A DNA stretch of 64,000 nucleotides from Streptomyces sp. SAI-135. Lineage in GTDB: Bacteria; Actinomycetota; Actinomycetes; Streptomycetales; Streptomycetaceae. Position numbers and translations under genes: made by a program. Position 1 is the first letter of the stretch; the number at the start of each line of letters is the position of its first letter. Shown one piece after another: positions 1 through 7,661 of this stretch. The stretch lies in assembly GCF_029893805.1 (NCBI RefSeq), contig NZ_JARXYP010000002.1:1240001-1304000 (forward strand), written 5' to 3'. The notes below the pieces were generated by a model, which did no database searches, had not been told where the DNA came from, and was given only the letters and a program-made list of their open reading frames with translations.

Positions 1-1019
1 TGCCCCGTGAAGGCGGACTTGTAGAGCGCGGCGGCGAACTCGAGGGTGGCCCGCGCGTCGGCGCCGCTGCCGGGGGGCCTGACACCGTTGTCGTACGCAT
101 CGAGGAGCGCGCCGAGCTGGGCCGTGTGCGAGCTGGGCACGTCGGCGGCGGGCGTGCGCCAGGCGTCTACGCGGTCGGCGGCCACGTGGGGGGCGGGGGT
201 GTACGTCCAGTCCTCGTTGCGGTGCCCGTACAGATGAGTGAGTTCGACGGTCGCGTCGGCGCAGTCGATGCGGATGCGGCTCACCTCGTCGGGCGACAGC
301 ACGCTGTTGACGACGGTCGCGAGCGCGCCGTTCTCGAACCGGACCAGGGCCGTGGAGACGTCCTCGCTCTCGGTGTCGTGGACCAGCCGGGCGGCCATGG
401 CGCGGATCTCGGCCCAGGGGCCGAGCAGGTGCAGCAGGAGGTCGTACTGGTGGATGCCGTGGCCCATGGTCGGGCCGCCGCCCTCGCTCGCCCAGGTGCC
501 GCGCCACGGAACGGCGTAGTAGGCGGCGTCCCGGTGCCAGGTGGTCTGGCAGTGCGCGACCCGGGGGGCGCCCAGCTCGCCGCTGGTGATGAGCTGGCGC
601 GCGTGGACGGCTCCGGAGCCGTAGCGGTGCTGGAAGACCACGGCGGCGTAGGCGCCGGACGCCTCCTCGGCCGCGGCGATCTCGTCGTACTCGGCGAGCG
701 ACAGGGTCAGCGGTTTCTCGCACAGCACCCAGGCGCCCGCCTTGAGGGCGGCCACCGTCTGCTCCCGGTGCAGCGAGGGCGGGGTGCCGATGAGGACCAG
801 ATCGGGCCGTGCGGCGTCCAGCATCGTCCCGACCGAGGTGTACCCGGCGACCTCGTCGCCCGCGAGCTCGCGGAAGGCGTCGAGTCTGCCCTGGTCCACG
901 TCGACGGCGGCGACCAGTTCCGTGCGCTCGGCGTGGGCCCTGAGCGCGGACAGATGGCTGCCGCTGACGATGGCGCCGGTGCCGACCACGGCGACGCGGC
1001 GGCGGGCTGGACGGGGCAT
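1..1019 (-). CDS. Gfo/Idh/MocA family oxidoreductase, 3' end cut by window edge
   Basis: NAD(P)-dependent sugar or cyclitol dehydrogenase family. The protein opens with a Rossmann strand (VAVVGTGAIVSGSHL, about residues 9-23), followed by an acidic strand end (AAVDVD) and the family motif CEKPLT near residue 100, whose Lys is catalytic in relatives. A His-rich stretch (GPTMGHGIHQYD) fits the substrate site. The start is the ATG complementary to 1017-1019, just before the Rossmann strand. About 339 residues are visible; family members are 340-400 long, so little is missing. A LacI-type palindrome lies 42 bases upstream (1061-1080), suggesting sugar-dependent repression. The substrate cannot be told from sequence. 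Confidence 0.9.
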   Translation of the reverse strand, partial: MPRPARRRVAVVGTGAIVSGSHLSALRAHAERTELVAAVDVDQGRLDAFRELAGDEVAGYTSVGTMLDAARPDLVLIGTPPSLHREQTVAALKAGAWVLCEKPLTLSLAEYDEIAAAEEASGAYAAVVFQHRYGSGAVHARQLITSGELGAPRVAHCQTTWHRDAAYYAVPWRGTWASEGGGPTMGHGIHQYDLLLHLLGPWAEIRAMAARLVHDTESEDVSTALVRFENGALATVVNSVLSPDEVSRIRIDCADATVELTHLYGHRNEDWTYTPAPHVAADRVDAWRTPAADVPSSHTAQLGALLDAYDNGVRPPGSGADARATLEFAAALYKSAFTG

Positions 1020-1060
1020 ACGGTCCTCCTCGGACGTCCGGCAAGGGGACGCTGACATGC

Positions 1061-1080
1061 GGGGAAAGCGCTTGCTCCCC
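1061..1080. promoter_or_regulatory. LacI-type operator-like palindrome upstream of the oxidoreductase
   Basis: GGGGAAAGCGCTTGCTCCCC is an inverted repeat with one mismatched pair, centred on GCGC. The AAAGCGCTT core is typical of LacI/GalR-family operators in Streptomyces. It lies 42 bp before the Gfo/Idh start. Which repressor binds is unknown; the three LacI genes in this window have different neighbouring palindromes. Confidence 0.5.
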
Positions 1081-1193
1081 GGGGTCGACCCTAGATCCCC
1101 CGCGATTGTCCTAACAAGACCCCGGGCAGTGATATCGGTGAACACGGCACGCACACCGTCGGTTCACCTGCCCGACCCACGCGTCGCCCCCGG

Positions 1194-1811
1194 TCAGAGG
1201 GCTGCGAACAAGTCCTCCAGCGGGCCGGGCACCCGGTCGGGGTCCAGTGCCTCGACCAGGACGCGCCCGTAGTGGATCTTGCGACCCGACTTCGTGCCGA
1301 AGAAGCGGCGCAACTGCTGCTCAGCGGTGCGGTCGCGCTGGGCGGGCTGGGACAGGAAGGTCTGCAACTGCCGCAGCTCGCCCTCCTCGCGCACGAGTTC
1401 CCGCACCCGGGGCGCCCCCAGGGCGCGGATGAGCTCGTCCTCCAGGTCCGCCGCGCAGACGAAGTACCCGTCCGGCGCCGCACCCGCCCGTTCCCAGCCC
1501 CGTGCGTAGAAGGGCCGTTCCCGCTCGTCGCACAGTCCGGTCAGACGCAGGCCCAGGCCCGAGGGGCCCAGCAGGCTCGCGAAGCGGCCCACGCTCATCG
1601 CCCCGCCCATCGCCAGGACGCAGAGCCCCTCGGCGGCCAGGTCGCGGCCCCGGCTCGCGGCCAGCGCGTCGACCGCCGCCACGTCGCTCGGCCCTTCGAG
1701 CAGGACGACGGTCCGCACGGACAGCTTCGCGGCCAGTTCGCGTGCCCTCTCGCCGGTGCCGCCGGCCGCCCACGCCGTGACCGCGTCCCGGAACTCCCCC
1801 ATGTCAGCCAT
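1194..1811 (-). CDS. Stand-alone OLD-type TOPRIM domain protein
   Basis: About 205 residues from the ATG at 1811; a longer frame reaches 1874 but the extra N-terminus looks unconserved. VLLEGPSDVAAVDALA carries the TOPRIM Glu, MGGAMSVGRF the central glycine loop, and LTGLCDERE the acidic motif. This is the pattern of the TOPRIM half of OLD-family (overcoming lysogenization defect) nucleases. The ABC-type ATPase half is absent, and no neighbouring gene supplies it. Such short TOPRIM proteins are common in Streptomyces and have no established role; metal-dependent nucleic acid cleavage or nucleotidyl transfer is inferred from the fold. Confidence 0.75.
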   Translation of the reverse strand: MADMGEFRDAVTAWAAGGTGERARELAAKLSVRTVVLLEGPSDVAAVDALAASRGRDLAAEGLCVLAMGGAMSVGRFASLLGPSGLGLRLTGLCDERERPFYARGWERAGAAPDGYFVCAADLEDELIRALGAPRVRELVREEGELRQLQTFLSQPAQRDRTAEQQLRRFFGTKSGRKIHYGRVLVEALDPDRVPGPLEDLFAAL

Positions 1812-1863
1812 GCCACGAGTCTGTGCCCTCACGGGCCGCGGCGACAGGCAATTTTCACCGGCC

Positions 1864-2646
1864 TCACCTTTCACCCCCGTGCGTCACGCGGATCTTGGAC
1901 TGGCCGTGCGGGAGTTCCTCCCAGTCCGCCATGAACCGGGCGCGCAGCCCGTGCTGCTCGGCGAGGGTCACGAGCGTCTCGACGCGGTAGTAGAAGTCCT
2001 CCCGGAGCACATGGTGCTCCTCGCCCTCGGTGCGGTCGAAGGTGAAGTCGAACCAGCCGCCCGGAGCGAGGACCCGGCCGACGTGGGCCAGGCACTCCTC
2101 GATCACCGGCAGTGGCGAGTGCGAGAAGACGCTGTGCGCGTGGACGACGTCGAAGTGGGCGTCCGGCAGGAAGCGCAGGGTCAGGTCGCGGACCGGGGTC
2201 AGGTGCGGCAGCCGCTTCTGGAGGGACATCTCGACGATCGTGTCCTGGGCGGCGAGGAGGATGTCGGGCGAGATGTCGATGCCGTGGTAGTGACCCGGCT
2301 CCAGATGACGGATGAAGCGCCAGCCCCCGCGCAGGTTGCCGCAGCCGATCTCCAGCATGCGGTGCTCGGGGCGCAGACCGTGGCCGAGCAGGTAGTCGAA
2401 CTGCAGGGCGCCGAGCGCCAGCCAGCGCTCCCGGTTGCGGCTGCCGACGGCCAGATCCGGGCTGGTCCGGGTGTCGGAGCGCATCACGGCACGGTAGTAG
2501 GAGATGTGGTCCGGGTACCGGCGGCGCAGCCACAGGTCGCGGGCGGCCCGGGCCAGGTGGCGGGGCACGCGGTCGGGGTGGCGCAGGGCGTAGCCGACAC
2601 GGTGGCCGAGGGCGGCACGGTTGGCGGTGAGGTTCTTGGCGGGCAT
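1864..2646 (-). CDS. Class I SAM-dependent methyltransferase
   Basis: 260 residues. Motif I is LEIGCGNLRGGWRF (about residues 98-111), followed by YHGIDISPDIL, whose Asp would bind the SAM ribose, then FDVVHAHSVFSH and LAPGGWFDFTFDR, a standard class I Rossmann methyltransferase layout. The first 60 residues are basic and may contact the substrate. The frame stays open for a further 1.2 kb upstream, but only because it runs antisense through the histidine kinase gene; the ATG at 2646 fits the domain. It is divergent from the two-component pair. Such enzymes often sit with CelD-like and DegT-like genes, as here a few kb away. The acceptor is unknown. Confidence 0.85.
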   Translation of the reverse strand: MPAKNLTANRAALGHRVGYALRHPDRVPRHLARAARDLWLRRRYPDHISYYRAVMRSDTRTSPDLAVGSRNRERWLALGALQFDYLLGHGLRPEHRMLEIGCGNLRGGWRFIRHLEPGHYHGIDISPDILLAAQDTIVEMSLQKRLPHLTPVRDLTLRFLPDAHFDVVHAHSVFSHSPLPVIEECLAHVGRVLAPGGWFDFTFDRTEGEEHHVLREDFYYRVETLVTLAEQHGLRARFMADWEELPHGQSKIRVTHGGER

Positions 2647-2767
2647 CGGGAGCCTTTCGCGGGTCTTCGCTCTTCCGCCAAGCCTCGGTGCGGCGGCCGG
2701 GGGTCCGGCTCGGTCGACCGGCTCGCCCGCCGGGGAGGCTCGGGCGACCGCCATGTCAGCCGATCGG

Positions 2768-2802
2768 TTGATGCGGTCCCGTGTCCGGCACGTTAGACAC
2801 GG
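2768..2802 (+). promoter_or_regulatory. Promoter region of the two-component operon with an inverted repeat
   Basis: TTGATG (2768-2773) and TTAGAC (2793-2798) with a 19-bp spacer resemble a promoter; the ATG at 2806 would then lie at or next to the transcription start. A perfect repeat CCGTGTC (2779-2785) / GACACGG (2796-2802), with 10 bases between, overlaps it and could bind the encoded response regulator. Confidence 0.4.
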
Positions 2803-2805
2803 AGC

Positions 2806-4008
2806 ATGAACCACACCGATCCGGACGAGCGCTGGCTGGGCGCGATCGTGCACGGCGCGTTCCTCGTGCTGCTGGGCTCGTCGTTCGCCCGCTTCCTGAG
2901 CCGCGACCAGGGCGGGGCGCGCACCGGCTGGGTGGTGACGCTGTTCGCCTTCTTCCTCCTGCTGTACGTCCTCGGACTTCTGCTCGCCCCGCCGCCCCGG
3001 CCTGGACTGCCGCCCACCCGGCGTCATCTGGGGTGGCTGGCCTCGGTCACCGCCGTCTGGGGCGTGCTGCTCGTGCTCGCGCCGAGCGCCACCTGGTGCG
3101 TGATGCCCCTGCTGTTCGCCGGACTGCACGCGCTGCCGCCGAGGATCGCGGTGCCGGCGGCGGCGGTGCTCACCGCGCTGGTCGTGCTCTCGGAGATACG
3201 GGTGGCCGACGGGCCGCTCAACCCCAACATGGTCCTGGCCCCGCCGGCCGTCGCCGCGGTCGCCACCGCCGTACTGGTGCATCTGCAACGGCAGGGCACC
3301 CGGCAGCGGGGGCTGATCGAGGACTTGGTCCGCACCCGGCACGAACTCGCCGCCACCGAGCGGCGGGCCGGTGTCCTGGCCGAGCGGCAGCGGCTGTCCG
3401 CGGAGATCCACGACACGCTGGCGCAGGAGCTGTCCAGCCAGCGGATGCTGCTCCAGGCGGCCGAGCGGGTGTGGGGGGCCGATCGGGACGCGGCGCTCGA
3501 GCACGTGCGGGCGGCCGCGGAGATCACCTCGCGCAGCCTCTCCGAGGCCCGCCGCTTCGTGCACGACCTGGCGCCGGCCGACCTCGCGGAGCGTTCCCTC
3601 ACGCAGGCCCTCGACGAGCTCGCCCGGCGCAAGAGCGGTCCGGGGCTGACGGTGGAGTTCCGGCTCGACGGTGAGCAGGGCCCGCTTCCCGAGCGGGTCG
3701 CGGCGGCGTTGCTGCGCATCGCCCAGGGCGCGCTGGCCAACGTACGGGAGCACGCGGCGGCGACCCGGGCCGCGCTCACGCTGACGTGGCTGGACGACCA
3801 GGTGTCGCTGGACGTCGCGGACAACGGGCGGGGGTTCGAGCAGCGTGAACTGTCGGAGTCCCGCTCGTCGACGCGCGGGCACGGGCTTCCCGCCATGCGG
3901 ATCCGGGCCCGTCAGGCCGGCGGCACGCTCACCGTGGAGTCCACGCCGGGAGAGGGCACCGTGGTGTCGGCCGCCGTTCCGCTCGTCGTCAAGGAGCCCG
4001 CCCTGTGA
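2806..4008 (+). CDS. NarL/DegS-type sensor histidine kinase
   Basis: 400 residues. About five hydrophobic segments fill residues 12-160 with no large extracellular loop, so it may sense a membrane or intramembrane signal. A helical linker leads to the HisKA_3 box ERQRLSAEIHDTLAQELS, with His202 as the predicted phosphate acceptor. The C-terminal HATPase_c domain shows DVADNGRGF and GHGLPAMRIRARQAGG. Its stop overlaps the GTG of the response regulator at 4005-4008, so the two are translationally coupled. Family membership is clear; the stimulus is not. Confidence 0.93.
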   Translation: MNHTDPDERWLGAIVHGAFLVLLGSSFARFLSRDQGGARTGWVVTLFAFFLLLYVLGLLLAPPPRPGLPPTRRHLGWLASVTAVWGVLLVLAPSATWCVMPLLFAGLHALPPRIAVPAAAVLTALVVLSEIRVADGPLNPNMVLAPPAVAAVATAVLVHLQRQGTRQRGLIEDLVRTRHELAATERRAGVLAERQRLSAEIHDTLAQELSSQRMLLQAAERVWGADRDAALEHVRAAAEITSRSLSEARRFVHDLAPADLAERSLTQALDELARRKSGPGLTVEFRLDGEQGPLPERVAAALLRIAQGALANVREHAAATRAALTLTWLDDQVSLDVADNGRGFEQRELSESRSSTRGHGLPAMRIRARQAGGTLTVESTPGEGTVVSAAVPLVVKEPAL

Positions 4009-4652
4009 GTACCTCGCCCCCCGCCGCCCCCGTCCGGCTGCTGCTCTGCGACGACCACGCCGTGGTGCGCGCGGGGCTGCGCGCCCTGCTCTCCAGCGCG
4101 GACGGCATCGACGTGGTCGGGGAGGCGGCGACCGGGGAGGAGGCCCTCGCCATGGCGGCCCACCTGCACCCGGACGTCGTCCTGATGGATCTTCAGCTCG
4201 ACGCCGGCATGGACGGGGTGACCGCCACCCGGCAACTCACCGCCCGGGGCGAGCGGGGTCCCCGGGTGCTGGTGCTCACCATGTTCGACACCGACGCCGA
4301 CATCACCCGTGCCGTCGAGGCGGGCGCCACCGGTTACCTCCTCAAGGCGGAACAGCCGGAGGAGCTGTTCTCGGCCATCCGTGACGCGGCCTCGGGCCGC
4401 AGCACGCTGTCCGCGCCGGTGGCCGACCGTCTGCTGACCCGGCTGCGCAGCCCCCGCCCCGCCCTGTCCGCCCGCGAGCACGACATCCTCGCGCAACTCG
4501 CCCGCGGCCTCGGCAACCGGGAGATCGCCCGCGCCCTGTTCATCAGCGAGGCGACGGTCAAGACCCACCTGGGCCGCATCTACGCCAAGTTGGGCGTCCA
4601 GACCCGAGCCGGCGCGGTGGCCGCGGCCAAGGAACGTCGGCTGCTGCCGTGA
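4005..4652 (+). CDS. NarL/LuxR-family response regulator
   Basis: 215 residues from a GTG that overlaps the kinase stop (GTGA). The receiver domain has the acidic pair Asp16-Asp17, the phosphorylation site Asp62 in VVLMDLQ, a switch Thr in LVLTMFD and Lys in YLLKAE. The C-terminal LuxR-type helix-turn-helix is LSAREHDILAQLARGL through ISEATVKTHLGRIYAKLG. It is the cognate partner of the upstream kinase and probably acts on the inverted repeat in front of that gene. The last 65 bases of this gene are repeated three times in decayed form downstream. Confidence 0.94.
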   Translation: MSTSPPAAPVRLLLCDDHAVVRAGLRALLSSADGIDVVGEAATGEEALAMAAHLHPDVVLMDLQLDAGMDGVTATRQLTARGERGPRVLVLTMFDTDADITRAVEAGATGYLLKAEQPEELFSAIRDAASGRSTLSAPVADRLLTRLRSPRPALSAREHDILAQLARGLGNREIARALFISEATVKTHLGRIYAKLGVQTRAGAVAAAKERRLLP

Positions 4653-4965
4653 CCGGCGCCGGGAATCGACGACGGCGCGGCACACCGACGACAAGCCGGC
4701 GCATGAAGACCCGCATGGACGGCATGGCCCGGCCAAAAGCAACCGCCGCCTCCGACACCACGGGCGGCAATCGACGACTCAACGGCAGACCGACCGCAAG
4801 CCCGGCATCAAGACCCGCGCGGACGCCGTGGCACGGCCGAAAGTGGCAGCCCTCGCCCACACCGCAGGCGGCAATCGACGACTCAGCGGCGATCGACCGC
4901 AAGCCGGGCTCCAGGGCCCGGACGGACGCCGGGGCGCGGCCGAGAAGCGACGGCCGCTGCCGTGA
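4588..4965 (+). repeat. Degenerate 105-bp tandem copies of the response-regulator 3' end
   Basis: The unit starting AAG at 4588 inside the gene recurs at 4693, 4798 and 4901 (spacing 105, 105, 103). Each copy keeps an aagacccg/gaccc-type block, a ggcccggcc/ggcgcggcc block and, between units, GGCGGCAATCGACGACTCA (4764-4782 and 4868-4886) or the shorter GGGAATCGACGAC (4661-4673). The last copy still reads KRRPLP-stop in register with the true KERRLLP-stop end. This explains the 474-bp space before the next gene; I see no gene in it. A TTGACA hexamer at 5023-5028 lacks a clear -10 partner. Confidence 0.7.
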
Positions 4966-5126
4966 GCGGAGGGTGGGAACCGGCGGCGTCCGATCCGCGC
5001 TCTTCCGTTACGGCAGGCACCCTTGACAGCATGCGTACTGTTTGGCGACGTTTGATCCTTGCCGGCATTTCGATCGGCGGGACGCGGACGCCGCGTCGTG
5101 GGGGGAATTGGGGGGAACGATCGCCC

Positions 5127-6266
5127 ATGCGATCCATGAGCAGTGACACGGACATAACGATCCACAGACCCGGAGAACTCGACAGCTCGCTCCGCGAGGC
5201 CTGGCACCGGGCGATGGACGAGTCGCCCGACTACGCCAACCCGTTCCTGGCACCGGAGTTCGCGGCCGGCGTCGCCAGGCACCGCGGCGGCGCCCGGGTG
5301 GCGGTCCTGCACCAGCGCGGCGAGGCCGTGGGCTTCCTCCCGTACGAACGCGGCTCCCTCGGCGTCGGCCGGGCCATCGGGCTCGGACTGTCGGACTGCC
5401 AGGGCCTCGTGCACCGACCCGGGGTCACCTGGGACACCCGGGCGCTGCTGAAGGCGTGCCGGCTCTCGGTGTTCGAGTTCGACCACCTCGTCGAGGAACA
5501 GAAGCCCTTCGCCCCCTACGTCACGGGGACGTTCGCCTCCCCGGTGATCGATCTGAAGGTCGGCAGCGACAGTTACCCGGAGTGGCTGCGGGGAGCGTAC
5601 CCGGGGCTCGCCAGGACGACCCTCAAGAAGGAGCGCCGGCTCACGCGTGACCTGGGCGAGGTGCGGTTCGTGTTCGACGAGCGCGATCCCCGGGCGCTGC
5701 GCACGCTGATGCGGTGGAAGTCGGCCCAGTACCGCAGGACCGGCCGGATGGACCGGTTCGCGCGACCGTGGATCGTGAACCTCGTGTCGGACCTCTTCCA
5801 GGTCCGCGAGGAGCACTTCACCGGGGTCCTCTCGGTCGTCTACGCCGGTGACCGCCCGGTGGCCGCCCACTTCGGGCCGATCTCGCGCACGGTGTTCGCC
5901 CCCTGGTTCACCGCGTACGACCCCGAACTGCGCTACTACTCCCCCGGCTTGATCATGCATCTGCGGATGGCCGAGGCCGCGGGCCGGCGCGGGGCGAGGC
6001 TGATGGACATGGGGCGCGGCGACAAGGAGTGGAAGGACTGGCTCAAGACCCGTGAGCTGCGCGTGGCGGAAGGGTTCGCCACCCGTCCCCATCCGGTCGC
6101 GACCGCCCACCGTCTGTGGCGCCGGCCGGTGCGGGGGCTGCGCAACACGGTCAACGCCCACCCCGCCCTGCGCGAGCCCGCCGACCGTCTCCTGAAGACC
6201 GTGGGCACCTTGCGCACCTCGGGGCAGCGTTCGGACTCCGCCGGCGCGGGACCGCTGGCGAGCTGA
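5127..6266 (+). CDS. CelD/BcsL-like (GNAT-fold) acyltransferase
   Basis: 379 residues from the ATG at 5127 (a second ATG follows at 5136), preceded by a purine-rich GGGGGAACG. The pattern fits the FemAB-like double-GNAT acetyltransferases (Acetyltransf_6): an N-terminal SPDYANPFLAPEF segment, a central substrate loop with TLKKERRL, then GVLSVVYAGDRPVAAHFG and TAYDPELRYYSPGLIMHLRM, and a RLMDMGRGDKEWKDWLK block near the end. Members typically acylate sugars or polysaccharide precursors in the cytoplasm. The next gene is a DegT-type aminotransferase on the same strand, so a nucleotide-sugar or exopolysaccharide modification role is reasonable but inferred. Confidence 0.8.
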   Translation: MRSMSSDTDITIHRPGELDSSLREAWHRAMDESPDYANPFLAPEFAAGVARHRGGARVAVLHQRGEAVGFLPYERGSLGVGRAIGLGLSDCQGLVHRPGVTWDTRALLKACRLSVFEFDHLVEEQKPFAPYVTGTFASPVIDLKVGSDSYPEWLRGAYPGLARTTLKKERRLTRDLGEVRFVFDERDPRALRTLMRWKSAQYRRTGRMDRFARPWIVNLVSDLFQVREEHFTGVLSVVYAGDRPVAAHFGPISRTVFAPWFTAYDPELRYYSPGLIMHLRMAEAAGRRGARLMDMGRGDKEWKDWLKTRELRVAEGFATRPHPVATAHRLWRRPVRGLRNTVNAHPALREPADRLLKTVGTLRTSGQRSDSAGAGPLAS

Positions 6267-6355
6267 CGCGCGCCCGCCCGCCCCCGGCCCCGCAGGGGGC
6301 CTGCTCACGTCCTCTTCCACGGCCGTTCCCCGGCCCGTCGACACAAGGGGTGCCG

Positions 6356-7585
6356 ATGCCGTACGGCTCGCGGCTGGCCGCGACGATGACCCGGCGACTG
6401 GGACGCCCGTGCGTCTACACGCCCTCGGCCCGGCTGGCCCTGTACCTGGCGCTGCGACGCTGGTGCCGGCCGGGCGCGAAGGTGCTGATGTCGCCGGTGA
6501 ACGACGACGTGATCCTGTTCGTGGTCCTCGCGGCCGGGCTGCGCCCCGTACTGGCGCCCGTGTCCGTCTGGGACGGCAACATCGACCCGGCCGCCGTGCC
6601 GGAGTCGACCTGGCGCGACGTGGACGCGGTCCTCACCACCAACCTGTACGGCGTACCCGACCGGGTCCTCGAACTGCGGCGCCGCTGCGCGCAGTTGGGG
6701 ATCCCGTTGTTCGAGGACGCGGCGCACGCGATCGGCAGCCATGTGGACGGGCAGCCGGTCGGCACCTTCGGCAAGGCGGCGGCGTTCAGCCTGTCCAAGC
6801 ACGTGGCGGGCATGGCGGGCGGCTTCCTCGCCGTCGAGGACGTGCGCACGCGCCGGGAGTTGGAGCTGCTGCGGGACGATCTCCTGATCCCCGGCCGACT
6901 GCGCGAGGACCTCGCCACGACCCTGCGTCCGCTGGCCCGGTCCGCCGTCCGGTCGCTCCATCTGGTGCGCCCGGTGTGGCGGACCATGGAGCGCCTCGGG
7001 CTGATGGAGCGCGACGCGTTCCGGATGGCCCTGCACGCGCCGCGGCTCGCCGCATCCGCCCGCGAGGCCCCGAGCCTGACCGCCTACGAGCGGTGGGTCC
7101 GCGTCGACCTGCACGGCTACCGCTCCCGGCACGGCACGCTGGTGCGCGGCCAGTTGGGCTTGCGGATGGCCCGGCTCGACGAGAACCTGGCCCGGCGCAG
7201 GGCCGGGGTCGCCCTGCTGGCGGGCACGCCGTGGGCCTCGCCGGCGCTGCGCGACCGCACGGCGCACGACGGCCCCCTCCCCCTGTTCCGGGTGCCGCTT
7301 CTGGTGCACGACCGCGACGCGCTCGTGCAGCGGCTGGTGCGGCACGACGTGGTCTGCGGCTACATCTACGACCCGCCGCTGGACGACTACGCGGGCGCTG
7401 AGTTCGTCGAGCCCTGTCCCGACCCGGCGCCCGCCCGCTGGTTCGCCGCGCACACGCTCCCGGCCGATCCCCTGCTGGCCCGCCGGATCATGACCGCGTT
7501 CACCAGGGAGCGGGTGGCCGACGCGCACCCCGCGCTGCTGCGGCCGGTTCCGGACACCACACCGCCCCGGCTCCTGGGTCAGTGA
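6356..7585 (+). CDS. DegT/DnrJ/EryC1/StrS family PLP aminotransferase
   Basis: 409 residues. PLP-binding features are LFEDAAHAIGS (Glu120-Asp121, the cofactor-contacting acid) and AAFSLSKH, with Lys148 as the Schiff-base lysine. Both are in the expected order and spacing for sugar aminotransferases of this fold. The N-terminal TPSARLALYLAL replaces the usual glycine-rich start. The start has ACAAGGGG a few bases upstream. It follows the CelD-like gene by 89 bases, probably one transcript. The family uses glutamate to aminate keto-sugars; some members are dehydratases. Substrate unknown. Confidence 0.85.
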   Translation: MPYGSRLAATMTRRLGRPCVYTPSARLALYLALRRWCRPGAKVLMSPVNDDVILFVVLAAGLRPVLAPVSVWDGNIDPAAVPESTWRDVDAVLTTNLYGVPDRVLELRRRCAQLGIPLFEDAAHAIGSHVDGQPVGTFGKAAAFSLSKHVAGMAGGFLAVEDVRTRRELELLRDDLLIPGRLREDLATTLRPLARSAVRSLHLVRPVWRTMERLGLMERDAFRMALHAPRLAASAREAPSLTAYERWVRVDLHGYRSRHGTLVRGQLGLRMARLDENLARRRAGVALLAGTPWASPALRDRTAHDGPLPLFRVPLLVHDRDALVQRLVRHDVVCGYIYDPPLDDYAGAEFVEPCPDPAPARWFAAHTLPADPLLARRIMTAFTRERVADAHPALLRPVPDTTPPRLLGQ

Positions 7586-7661
7586 GCTCCGCCACCCCGA
7601 CGATCGATCAAAACATCAGGGGGTTAGCATATGAGCGCTGCCTAGCTCGAAAGAGAATTCT

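Noticed and set aside
1864..3882. 672-residue minus-strand frame covering the methyltransferase
   Set aside because: Only the last 260 residues are protein-like. The rest is the antisense shadow of the histidine kinase gene, and divergent promoters fit between.
5031..5126. Upstream ATG giving the acyltransferase a hydrophobic N-terminus (MRTVWRRLILAGISIGG)
   Set aside because: It has no ribosome site, the added segment is followed by Arg/Gly-rich sequence, and the family domain starts after 5127.
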